Of a DNA stretch of 64,000 nt, positions 11,420 to 22,363 are shown piece by piece (position 1 is the first letter of the stretch; every line of letters begins with the position of its first letter). The position numbers and the translations under genes were made by a program. Origin of the DNA: Rhodamnia argentea (Eukaryota; Streptophyta; Magnoliopsida; Myrtales; Myrtaceae); the NCBI RefSeq assembly GCF_020921035.1, contig NC_063157.1, forward strand, positions 8,096,001-8,160,000, written 5' to 3'. The notes beneath the pieces were generated by a model. It did not search any database and had not been told where the DNA came from. It saw only the letters and a list, made by a program, of their open reading frames with translations.

Positions 11420-12146
11420 CGCCCTGAACCGGTCTCACAGCATCAAAACTGGCGGTTCGGTTCACACATATCTTCATATTCCGGTCCAAAAAGCAAAATT
11501 TGAGTACTGTGCGTTGAAAAGAGTCATACTTGCTCAAGTGGGCGGTCGTGCTTTGAGGAGAGATAACTTCCTGCGTAAGCACTTTGAAAAATGGGTCCCG
11601 ACGAAAAATGGATCCCGACCTTGTTTTTATGCTGAGAGGATTGGGAGGGTGGAGTAGGCCAAGTGAAAAAGCCGAGCCACTATAAATTCGCTTAGCTGTG
11701 TCGTTTATTCTCTTCATATTTTTGTTGATAGAAGATACTTTATCCTTCTCATTGCATACTTCATTTACAAACATCGTTTCATCCTCTTCACGGTGTTTTG
11801 CACTTAATTACTAAATGGTTTTAAAGATTTATGACATCTAATTCACCTCCCTATCAATATTAGTTATTAAATTCAGTTCATTTCAATCTTGACCAAACGT
11901 CTCTCTTCCCTTTACATGTGATCATTGCACCACTGTACACCCTAAAGCTGTGGTTGCCTCCGACCAAGTTCCTTCATTACCCCCCTCTCTCTCTCCACAT
12001 GTTGCTCAGTTAGATTGAGGGGAAGACGTGACGCCAAATTTTGAGGCGGCTCGAGGCTAGGCTCGCTATTTCATGTAGTGACATCGCAATCATAGTGGAG
12101 GCGTTAGTTGCGCGGACTACTCCCTAGTCAGGTTCATAGAGTGGCC

Positions 12147-12200
<54 letters not shown>

Positions 12201-12686
12201 TTCAACGAAAAGAGGGGGCATGGTTATGGAGTGCGAGAACATACTGTAGAGAGGCGGTCACACTATCGATGTGGCAAGACGAGTATGCTTATTACAAGTC
12301 AATTAAGAGAGTGGTCGAAAGAATTTCACTGGTCATGGAACGAGAAAAACATAGCCCTATAAATAAGCTGGTCGAATGATACATCTACGATAAACGGAAT
12401 CACCTCTCCTAGGATTGGACGGAGCCAATGCTTTGTATCTCAATGTACATAAATCGGAGTATATTATTGGATCATCTCCTCTTATATGGGCATATGTAAT
12501 CCAACGGCTGACACTGTTGGTCTCTCTAGCTAAGAATCTAAGGCTGTTGATTGTGCGGATTGGATCGGTTTTATGACGAGTCTGATTTGTACTCGAGCCG
12601 ACACGTCTCGAGCAAAGATTCCATTTTTTTTTTTCCCTCTGTTTCTCTATGGCATGAGATCCACACACAAACCTCGCTTGAGGAAC
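11420..12686. other. spacer between divergent PPR and J-protein genes
   Basis: Intergenic region between two genes that point away from each other, so it should contain both promoters. It contains a (GA)n microsatellite (12150-12200). No other gene is supported. The part nearest 12540-12686 is probably leader of the J-protein gene. Confidence 0.45.
12150..12200. repeat. (GA)n microsatellite
   Basis: About 51 bp of almost perfect AG dinucleotide repeat with one interruption (GAT at 12183-12185). It lies in the divergent promoter region of the PPR and J-protein genes. Confidence 0.9.
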
Positions 12687-15600
12687 ATGCATCATGGATT
12701 AGCTTCGCCTCCGAAACCTCAAGCCTGTCTCTCCTGGCACTTCGCTTCCACCGCAGCTTTTCCTTGCTCTTCCCCTCTCCATCTTCAAACCCAACCGGAT
12801 CGATACATTTGTTACAGACACAGCCATGGACGTGCCTTTGGCCCTCTCGTGTCCGCTCGACAGTCGCTTGTTTGGCCGGGCGAGGGGAATCGGAAGAAGG
12901 GTCGGCGGGCGAATACGCGTACCTTCTTGAGAGCGAGCCGAAGAGAATCTCCGTACGAAGTTCTGGGAGTGTCTCCCTCTGCGACTCCCGATGAAATCAA
13001 GAGGGCTTATCGGAAGCTCGCTCTGAAGTATCACCCTGATGTCAACAAAGAGGTATGACGGATGTCTCCATGATGGCCTTGATTTTACCAGACAATTTGG
13101 TGTGTTTAGCTCGAGATAAACCGTGTCGATGCTTGTGGGTTCAAATTAGCTCTCTAGTGTAATTGTAGATATGCAGTGCTGGTTCATTGACAAATTAAAA
13201 TTTCATTGGTTGTAGATAAATGGTTGTACTGTAGGTGTTCCAGTTACTTGTGTTGTTCCGTGTGTTTGGTTTTAAAGTTGCAATACCTTGAATCTGGTTG
13301 GGAAGCTGTGTAGGCCCTGCAGCTGGCAGGTCTTTTGCTCAATACCTTGTAAGTATACTTGCATAGTCCCGAAAAAACTGGAAAGCTGTACCTGATAGGC
13401 TATGATAGACTTTGGGGTGGTTGGGGGAGAGGGGGGGGGGGCGGCTGGGGGTGGGGGGTGTTGTTGTTTGTGAATATGGCCCACTAGCAGTCTGGCACAA
13501 GACTCTCTATGGCTCTTGCAGACAAGTGCTAATCCTCTAAATGTTGACAGATGGCTAGAAGAAATCAAGATTACAGAAACTTTGTAGCTTTGGGTGGTTT
13601 TTTTATTTTGCCGTTTGGTGGGATCTATTTGAATCATGGTTATCTTCCATTCGATCTAAAGTCAGAAGCTAGTCTGCATTGATGCTTCTAATGTTACCCA
13701 CTAACAGATCACAATGTTGATGGATTTTCTCCTTCATGTGACATTAAGTCGGGGAAGCACTAAAGCCTGCTTTATTCTGACCCTTTTCATTGATATTTCA
13801 TCTCTATGACCTTGTTTAATGGTCATTGCGGACTGGTTAAAGTTATTTGACTTTTGGAATTCAGCCTGAACAAATGTTAGGACTAGGTAAACTGTTTTTG
13901 TGCTTCAATGGTGCAGATGTCAACGGAGCGTTCTGATTTTAGGCACTAGAACCGGTAGGGTTCGTAGATCCTGACGAGGTTGTTGCAGTGTATAAAGTCA
14001 TTTGAATCTCTTTGACCCTGACTACTTGTTCTGGAAAACTTCACACTCTGTGAATCTAGACAAGTGACCGAGGAATATTGAGATTCTCGCTGTGCGTTGT
14101 TGCATTTAGTGTGTTCTCAGGCTTGTTAGTGCAAAATTTTTATATCAAGATGAATATCTTCAACCAACTATCATTCCATTTGCTATATAGAGATGGGTTT
14201 GTTCAACCGCAGTAAGTGATGAAAACATCACTCCATTAGCACTTAAGTCAGTAAGTGTGTTTGATAACCACTAACTACACACAATCTAATTAATTGATTT
14301 AAGTTAAAAGTCACTTAATGTGATGCGTAAGCATTGTGTAGTTAATTGGTTAATTGATCAAATATGTGATGAAAACTAAGATCTTACCAATTATATTGTC
14401 AAAACTTTTAAAAAATACTCAATAATTCAACTCTGGTAGGAAAACAAGGAAAAAGTTTAAAATTTAATTTTCACGTGTTATCAAACAACTTTTAACTTTT
14501 ATTTTCAGTGCTTAAAAACTTCAGCACTTGCTATTTAGTGTTTAAATTTTCAGAACTTGTCTTTCAGTTCTATCAAACGAGCTATATACAGTAGTTACGT
14601 AGGGTCCTAGAACATTAGGGTTTGGGAGTATTCACATTGTCTTGCATATGTTTAACGCCATCTTGTATGGGCATTTGAAACATGGTAAAGGACCTTATCT
14701 TCGATTGCTGTAGTGGAATTGTTGACTGGTCAAGTGGAAATTGTCTTGTTGTCAGTGATTGAGCTGTTCACACAGTTTGCCTCTTCTTTAGGCGTTCATA
14801 CTTACAGACTGCAAGTTTAATGGCTTTGGACAGATGCATTTATCATCCTTCGAGGAATATTTTGTTTCAGTAGTTGTCTATTGTTAGTCTACACTTAATA
14901 TCCCTTGCCTATTGCTACCATGCATGATAAAGAAAGAGACATTTGGATCATGATTGTCGCGAGGCAGGGGTAGTTTAATTTGCTCTTGGTCTGGGTCCTT
15001 AAAAATGTCTTGGGAAATGCAAATGCAGTTGCTAGAGAACCATATAGAAAATTGGTTGACATAAGGACTTTGAGTAGGACCTATATTTTCATCTGTGCTT
15101 ACTTTGAATTCTGTCACCATCCATTGATTGTGTCAGCAATACACGTTGAGAATGTAATGTTTTTAACAATCGTACATGATTGCAAATGGGTCATTCTTCG
15201 TCTCTTTTGGACATTTGCTCCTTTGAGATCTTTAAGTAACTAAAAAGGCTTAGAGCTTTTTATTTTATTTTTATTTTATTTTTTATCTGCAGAACATTCC
15301 TATCATAGCTATATCCTTTCAAGATCTTTGTTGTAAAGTAATGGTCGACAAAATTGGAAAAACTTATACTGCAGTTCGTGGGTGTGGGTACATCATTTAG
15401 TAGCACTGCATTTGGCCTGATGAATGTGGTTTCTAATTATACAGAATTGCTTCATTTCCTTCTAAAAGAATATCATAATTAATTCCACAGAAAGTGGTTA
15501 TTTGCAATGCGATGTAGTTTCCTTTCTCAAATTGCTGTCGGCTAAAATTTAATTATCTTATATGTCGAAATGTCTCATATCTCAGGCAAATGCACAGGAG

Positions 15601-16866
15601 AAGTTCATGAGGATTAAACATGCATACAATGCTCTCCTTAATTCTCGTGCTTCGGATTCCAAGAAGAGATACAACACTGGAAATCGTGCATCTGGGTTTT
15701 CATACTCCACTGAGGATAGGAGCACCCTAGATGAAGACTTCTATGGACTTGGTAAAAGCAATAATAAGCTGCACTCATTAATTTGTGCATTATACAGTGT
15801 CCTTTCAGGGCTTAGGTGGGTTTAGCTAGTTTTGACCAAAATGACATCCTAAGATCTGGACCATCTTGGAAAGGGAATATTTTTTTCAATGAATGAAGTA
15901 GTAGGTTCTTTCCTGACCATCATTAGTAATGTAATTTCTCGGTTAACGTCTGGATATAATGCAGTAGAAACTTGTTGCAGAGGCTGCATGGATATGCAAC
16001 TTAGTATAATGTAAATTGTGTATTGCCCTTGCGAATTCTTATTTAAAAAATACTTTGGGAGCACACCTCACTTGTTCTTCAGCTTGGTTCTACCTTTTCT
16101 TTTGTTCTGTCAACTTTAGATCGACCTTGGCATGTGACTGTCCAGGGAAAATTTTCTTTTCTGATGTGGTTCCTAGTGTTTGTTAGTTTAGGAGATTTTG
16201 TATGTTCTTATGTTTAACCCGTTTATGCTGCAGGTAACCTTTTCAGGGATGTTCAGATAACGATAGGTAGATAGTTCCTTCTGTGAGATATTGCAAGTGC
16301 CATCTAGTTCTTGGCTTACCTGTTACTTTCTAATCTAACAACCAATATCATTTCCTGTATCTAGAAAATTTGCTTCGATTTTCACCATCTTGTTTCGCAT
16401 GGCAGAGGATTTCTTCAGAGATCTACAAGAAGAATTTCGTAGCTGGGATGCAAGTGCATCTTCACAAGGAATGCCGAAGAGTTTGTGGGAGGAATTGGCG
16501 GTGAGAGTTGCTTTTAAAATGTTGCTACATTTGGAAAAGCGAAATTTCTTCTGTATTCTATCCTTGGGGAGGCTAGTGCATCTTCACAAAAATTTCTTCT
16601 GATTTGAGGCTAGGACCTTATGCTTTGAATTTTGTTGCTCAAAGGAAATTGGTGAAGAATTTGTGGAGTTTCTAGAGAAGGAGCTAAACATAGCTGATTC
16701 AGAGGTGGAAGCTTATCAGTCTGATGACGGGTCACAAAAAAATTCCGGAACTGAAGGTACGCAAAATGATAGTGAAAATGAAGCTAGCAAGGGAAGCAGC
16801 ATCGAGGAAAATATTGATGAGATAGAGGCTACTCTTGCTCGGTTGAAAAAGGAATTAGGCCTGTAA
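12687..16866 (+). CDS. plastid-type J-domain (DnaJ) protein, 282 aa, four exons (At5g59610-like)
   Basis: Exons 12687-13052, 15586-15751, 16406-16500 and 16645-16866; all introns are GT-AG and the frame is kept across each join. Residues 1-85 are basic, Ser/Pro-rich and fit a chloroplast transit peptide. The J domain is at about 88-150, starting [13 protein letters not shown], with the catalytic HPD triad at 116-118 (KYHPDVN), which stimulates an Hsp70 ATPase. The C-terminal half carries [31 protein letters not shown] and ends [14 protein letters not shown], features of the plant DJC protein At5g59610 as I recall it. No Gly/Phe or zinc-finger region, so it is a type C J protein. Start choice: the ATG at 12687 is preferred, but in-frame ATGs at 12573 and 12654 exist. 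Intron 1 is 2.5 kb. Confidence 0.88.
13053..15585 (+). other. intron 1 of the J-protein gene
   Basis: Large intron with donor GAG|GTATGA and acceptor CTCAG. It holds a G-rich tract (13414-13460) and an AT-rich stretch (about 14190-14600) ending in short CACTTG/TTCAG-type repeats typical of hAT-like MITE debris. Frames inside it are not coding. Confidence 0.6.
13414..13460 (+). other. G-rich tract with G-quadruplex potential
   Basis: The plus strand has at least four G-runs of 4 or more bases, including a run of about ten, within 47 bases and separated by short loops. This is the non-template strand of intron 1 of the J-protein gene, so the nascent RNA would carry it too. G-quadruplex formation is an inference. 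Confidence 0.6.
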
Positions 16867-17279
16867 TTGATTCGTGATGATTTTGTGCTGCATATTTATT
16901 CCAATGCTCATGTTGTGTTTGTATAGATATGATATGTTGTGGTGCCTGTTGTAGCTACAGTAATCTTTGAAATTGGCAAAGGCCAGTGATGAAGGCAAAG
17001 AGGGGAGTTGGAGATTAAGAGCAAGTCCTCCAAGATCATTGAATAATAAGTACAACTCTGGAGTAATTTCGGCGCTCAAATTTCATTTTAACCAACTAAT
17101 GAGAAGCTGTTTCTTTTTTGTTTGCACATTCTTTTTTGTTTGCACATTCTTAGAAGTACGTTTTCTAGGCAGTTTTCTGAGTAATGTGAGCTGGAAAACT
17201 GTTTTCTCTGTGTTTTTGCTGTGTTCCCATTCGTGTTGTGGTGGTTACATTTATAATATTCAAGACCATGTGTGTTCAC
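16867..17279 (+). other. 3' flank of the J-protein gene
   Basis: Probably 3' untranslated region and spacer. A 19-base direct duplication (TTTTTTGTTTGCACATTCT) occurs at about 17114-17151. No gene seen. Confidence 0.4.
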
Positions 17280-18272
17280 GGAAAATGTTATATTTTTGGA
17301 AAATATTTTCTAAGAAGTCATTTTCCGGCAAAATGACAATATTTTTAGCATTTGGCTGAAATCTAAAAAATACTTGGAAAGTATTTTCCTTCGTTTCGAA
17401 AGGAAAATCTCATGACTTTCCTAAATAGACAAACACCGTTTGGACATTAGTGACTTGTGCATGAGTAGCCAAGGAACTAGGCCTGGGCATTGGGGTCCCA
17501 TTCTAGGGCGCGGCTACCCAAACACGGCACTAGGGTCCCCGGGCCTAGTCTCGATGGACTCGAGCTCGAGCGCTGGGACCCCGTCCCGGGCTTGGGAGTA
17601 GGGGATTTGGGCACAGGTATTAGGGTCGTGAGTTTGAGCATGGGGGACCTGGGCATGGGCACCGGGGTCTTGGGCCCGGACCTCTATTGGTTTGGGCTTG
17701 AGCGCAGGAGATTTGGGCACTGGCATCAGTGTCTTGGGCCGACCTTATGGATTTGGACTCGGGCTTGGGCGCTGGGGATCCGAGCAAGTCCGACTTCTAT
17801 GGGCTTGGGCCTGACCTCCATGGATCGAGGTATGGGCGTCGGGAACTTGGGACACGGGCACCAAAGTCTCGGGCCTAGCCTCTGTGGACTCATTCGGGAG
17901 CTTCGTGGAGCTGAGCAACGATATAAGGGTCTTAGGCTAGGCCTAGGTATCGGAGTTTTGGGCTCAGTCTCTTTGGGCTCAGTCCTGGCCACGATAGACC
18001 CCATTAGACTCAGCCCCAGCCTCTAGACGTGGGTCTACTGTGAAGAGCCCTGGAACTAGTGTTAAGAGTTCTCGTCCCAAGTACAGAGTTTCGAGTCCAT
18101 GCACAAATATTTAGTCATATTATGATTTTTTTTTTCGATTTTATAAATAATAAAATCAATTTTCTAAATTTAAGGATAGGTTTTTTCATTTTCCTAAGCA
18201 ATCCCAGCGCCCGGAAAATGAGGAAAAAAATATTTTTTCGAAAAGATTTCCCGTAAAACAAAAAGGAGCCTA
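17280..18272. mobile_element. foldback element enclosing a GC-rich minisatellite
   Basis: The outer parts (17276-17430 and 18115-18272) are AT-rich with repeated GGAAAATATTTTC-type words in inverted arrangement, the right end reading AAACAAAAAGGAGCC, like other foldback elements here (44402-44992, 48800-49320). The core (about 17470-18030) is a GC-rich degenerate tandem array built of modules like CTTGGGCACGGGCAC, GGGGTCTTGGGCC and CTATGGACTCGGGCTTGGG. Because the repeats lack stop codons, a 178-codon frame (17490-18026) and several opposite-strand frames stay open. I do not call these genes. Confidence 0.6.
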
Positions 18273-18274
18273 AC

Positions 18275-18513
18275 GGTGCACGTTCCTTTTTGAAAAAGAG
18301 TGATTTGGAAAAATATTTTTTAAAAAATAATCTATTTTATTGCTTACGAAAATAAATGAATGAAGTTTTTTCATCGCTTGAGAAAATAGTTATGCATGGA
18401 TTGTTATTGGTGATGGAAATATTTTTTATTGACTAATTCTTCTAAACCATATAAGCAATCATTTTTTGAAAAATATTTTTCGAATTTCTTATTTTTCGCG
18501 AAACGAATGCACC
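18275..18513. mobile_element. short MITE with GGTGCA ends, about 240 bp
   Basis: It starts GGTGCACGTTCC and ends AAACGAATGCACC, giving short terminal inverted repeats, with a CTAA-like duplication outside each end. The interior is AT-rich with many AAAATATTTTT words. It lies directly next to the preceding foldback element. Non-coding. Confidence 0.55.
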
Positions 18514-18534
18514 CTAAATAATTATATATTTCTT

Positions 18535-19130
18535 CTGAAAAAATTACCAAAAAAGTCCTAAATATGTTGTAATTATGCCGGTTCGGATCTAAACCTTGTT
18601 TTTGCCAATTCGGCCTTAATTTTTTTTTTTTTGTATTTGTGACAATTTAATAATTTCGATTAATTTTGGTTGGAAATTGATGACATGGACGCCGACCGTC
18701 CAATGTGGTACTGCCGGAGTTAGCGTGAAATTTTTTGATTTTTTTTTAATTCTTTGATCTTTTTTTCCCCCTCTTATGTTTCTTTTTATAACACTCGATA
18801 CGAGTTTGTCGGCCACCGATTGAGGCCTAGTGACCTTTGTCGACCATTGGGTGAGAGCCGCGACCCTTGCTATGGTGCGGCTTATGGTCAGATCTAAGAA
18901 ATGGTCGGTGGCTGGCGGCCTCGTCCCGACCATTAAAAAAGATAGAAATGAAAAAGAAATTGAAAAAAAATTAAAAAATTCAACATTAGCACCGACTATA
19001 CAACGTAGGACGGTCAGTGGACAGCCGGCGTCCACGTCAATTTCTGATCAAAATTGATCAAAATGACTAAATTGACAAAAAAAAAAATATTTGGAACCGA
19101 ATTGACACAATTATAATAGGATTAATTTTT
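18535..19130. mobile_element. GTCCTAAA-type foldback element
   Basis: The left end contains AAAAAAGTCCTAAATATG and the right end the inverted form (ACACAATTATAATAGGATTA). Inner arms match in inverted orientation: GACATGGACGCCGACCGTCC on the left against GGCGTCCACGTC on the right. The same design, with arms of AATTCAGTCCTAAA words and a GC-rich centre, occurs at 27640-28620 and 35899-37035. Non-autonomous, no coding capacity. Confidence 0.65.
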
Positions 19131-19681
19131 TTTAAGTAACTTCCTCATTTCTTTCCATCATGATTAGGGGAGTGACATCGTCTGAGAAGTTAAATTAGTT
19201 TCAAACTCGCGTCAATGTTTCCTTCCTTAATAATAGTCTCTGGTGGTGTCACTTACCATTAGCGCGAACTTTTTGATGCCGAAGAACTCAAAAAATTGCG
19301 GGGCATCGTCTCCTTGAGGTGTCAGGAAGATCTTGTCGGGGATTCGATCGTGTCGATGGATACCACGTGGGTTGCATGCAAGACCAGTCCCCTGAAAATT
19401 TTTCACACGTGCAATGAAATTGCAATTCCCGAGATGCATTCGATTCCATCGTACCGAGATATGACGATCCACCTCTGTTAAAGATTGAATCAATGTACTG
19501 TGCCGTTGAGTTTGCCCGCTACAGGTGGAGGGTCGCGACCTGCTTGTTAAATTCATAGTCCGAACTAGCTTAACTAGTTTGATCAACTGCATGCGCCGGC
19601 GTAAGATCTTTCGAAATGGAACTACGTCGAGATTTTCCAGCTCCGGTTCAGGTGAAGTAGTGAAGCCAGCAGGAATTCTAG
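19131..19681. other. spacer before the PPR pseudogene
   Basis: No supported gene. A minus-strand frame (19227-19760, 177 codons) runs through it and into the pseudogene start, but I recognise no domain and the composition is not gene-like. Confidence 0.4.
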
Positions 19682-21555
19682 AGGGAAAGAGATGGCCATG
19701 GCATGGAACCCGGTTTCGCGGTTCGTATCCTGAAGCGAACGGCGACAGGAGGCCACCCATCTTCTTCTTCTTCTTCTTCCTTCACCGTAACAAGAACCTT
19801 CAGTCCCCTCCACTGCGCAGAAGACAAGAAGGAATTCTCTTTCCACAGTCGCCACCCGCTTCGCTTCGATGACCCTCCGTCGGAGCCACTCGGTTGGGAA
19901 AGCATCTCGGAACGGCAAGAATTTTTACGAACGCCTCGCGTGCTCAGCAAGCTCATATCTTGTTGCGACAAATGGGCCTCTCTTCACGCGGGGGCTCAGC
20001 TCCATTCCGTCGTCGTCAAAATGGGGTTGGCTTCCAACGTCTATTTGTGCAGTGCTCTCGTCGGTATGTACGGTAAGTGCGGTAGGATCTCGCACGCCAA
20101 CGACCCGTTCGACGAACTGGGTGAGAGAAGCGCGGTCACTTGGAACTCCTTGATCTCCGGTTATCTTCACGTCGGTCGGCCGCTGATTGCCGTGATTTGT
20201 TTCTGAAAATGCTTGACGTCAGAATTGCTCCTACGCCGCATAGTGGTTCCACTGTTGTGGTGGCTTGTGCTCAGCTCAAAGACGGAGATATTGGGAGACA
20301 GACGAATGCTCTGGGTTTAAAAGCGGGGTTTGGATGTAACGTCGTCTTTGGGACTGGCCTGATTGATATGTGCAGTAAATGTTCGAACTTGGAAGATTCG
20401 AGGAGGGTTTTTAACCGGATGGCATGAAGAAACGATATTACCTGGACGACGACTATTAGTGGGCACGCGCAGAGCGAGCAGCCAAGTGAGGCGATGATAT
20501 AAATGAGAGAGATGGTGCGTCAAGATCTTAGACCAAATTGCGTCACTTACAACAGTTTGCTCTGCTCATTTTCGAACCCGGGTCATTTGAATTGGTGCAA
20601 GCAAGTTCCCTGTAGGTTGATCGTGGAAGGTATGGAATCCAACATGTACGTAGCAGTCACACTCGTGACTGTCTATTCTGAGTGCAGCAGTAGCTTGGAG
20701 GACTTACGCAAGTTTTGTTTAGGTATAAGAGCATGGGATCAAATCTCATGGAATGCGGTGATCGCTGGATATGCTAATCTTGACGATGGAAAAGAAGCCG
20801 TGAACTGTTTCTGCAAAATGAGGAAGGCTGGAGTTTGTACTGACTTTTTCACATTTGCGAGCACCCTAAAGGCTGTAGGTTCTTGCTCTGCTCTTGGAAG
20901 AGGGGAAGCAAATCCATGCTCTAGTTTTAAAATCCGGGCATGCTTCTCGCATGTACGTTTAGAATGGACTTGTCTCTATGTATGCTAGATGTGGCATACT
21001 TGGTGATGCAGAGATGTTATATCGTGGAACACATTGTTATGCGGCTATTCGCACCATGGTTTTGGCAGGGAAGCTGTGGAGTTATTTGAGTAAATGAGGA
21101 GAACTGATGTTAAACCTGATAGTACCACTTTCCTAGCTGTGCTGACAGCTTGTAGTCATGCTGGTTTGGTTGAGAAGGGACTTGAGTACTTTTCCATGGT
21201 GAGGAGCAGTGATTCGCTCGAGCCACCAAAATCGGAGCATTATGCTACTATTGTCAATCTTTTTGGCCGAGCAGGTCATCTCGAAGAAGCAGAGGCATTC
21301 ATCTATAGCATGCCAGTGAAGCCAGGTCCCTCGGTCCACAAAGCTCTGCTAAGCTCTTGCAGAATTCATGGCAACAAGGAAATTGCTCTACGATCTGCAA
21401 AGAAGCTTTTGGAGCTGTATCCTGATGATCCCGCCACTTATGTTCTGCTATCCAATGTTCTGCTAACAGGATGCGAATGGATTGATGCTGCAGAAATATG
21501 GGCACTCATGGGCGATAGAAGAGTTCAGAATAAGCTAGGTTCTAGTTGGCTTTAG
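19682..21555 (+). pseudogene. decayed PLS-class PPR gene
   Basis: PPR motifs of a PLS-class protein are spread over several frames. 19703-20206 carries GAQLHSVVVKMG, SALVGMYGKCGRISHA and TWNSLISGYLH. A frameshift near 20190 leads to 20140-20427 (DLFLKMLDV, GLIDMCSKCSNLEDSRRVF), ending in TGA at 20425. The same frame continues to a TAA at 20500-20502, then 20503-20988 (SWNAVIAGYANL). Another frameshift near 20900 and one near 21010 follow, and 21094-21555 gives TACSHAGLVEKGLEYF, FGRAGHLEEAEAF and the E-motif end KLGSSWL. At least three frameshifts and three internal stops make it non-functional. The N-terminal Ser run comes from a CTT repeat at 19761-19789. I did not identify the parent gene. 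Confidence 0.85.
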
Positions 21556-22363
21556 CTCTGGAGGAGGATATGTGCTGAATTTTCTTTCCCGGGACATGGA
21601 AACCTTATCGTGGGAGGTGTCAAACTGTCAGAACATGTGAGTATCCTTTTCTCCCCCCATAGTTTTTCAAGAAAGATTTCCTTTCGATATTTTGCCCTGT
21701 AAAAACATCTTAGAGATGCAAAACTGTTTGGAGCTTGATTTTTATGTAATATGATCTACAGGACAAGAAATACTGGATCAGTAGTTTTGCCTCCTTGTTT
21801 TCTAGCATCCAATGATGTTTGTTTTTGAATCTTCATCTATCCCTTTTGTTTGCTGAGGCTTGCTAATGTGACCACAGTTGAAGAGGAATGAGCTGCAGAA
21901 CAATGTTCCAGACGAGCGGAACTGACTGTAAGTGAAACATCCCTCTACCAGCGGACCATGAATGTACAATTCCTACCTCCTTATAATGCTTTCTTTGTGC
22001 ATACTTGGCTGTCAATGATTCTGTTCAGTCAGTTCTTTTTTAAGTTCTATCTTCACATGGAGCATAGCATTGTAAAAATCTTTTCTAGTCTATAGCGATT
22101 CTGCTAGGAATTGAACCCACTATTAAATTAACGTGAAACTTTATTCCTGGTGAGTGGGAGTGCGACGCTCTAGAAGATAATAGATATGGAAAGCAAAATC
22201 ATCCTCAAGAATGAATGGGAAGCATATGTCACATAAAAAAAAATAGTGATATGAACAGGAAGGAAGATTATGTCACATTGAAAAACCTAGTAATATAAAC
22301 AGGGAAGTGATCTTATTGATATCGTACGTAGGACAATCTCAACCGAACGATAACAGTGGATTT
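21556..22363. other. spacer between PPR pseudogene and RCA 3' end
   Basis: No gene seen. Tail-to-tail arrangement: the last part (about 22200-22363) is probably the 3' untranslated region of Rubisco activase on the minus strand. Confidence 0.4.

Noticed and set aside
17490-18026. 178-codon frame as a novel protein
   Set aside because: It is made of degenerate tandem repeats inside a mobile element, and several other frames are open too; better explained as repeat DNA without stops.
19227-19760. 177-codon minus-strand frame
   Set aside because: No motif recognised; overlaps the start of the PPR pseudogene on the other strand.
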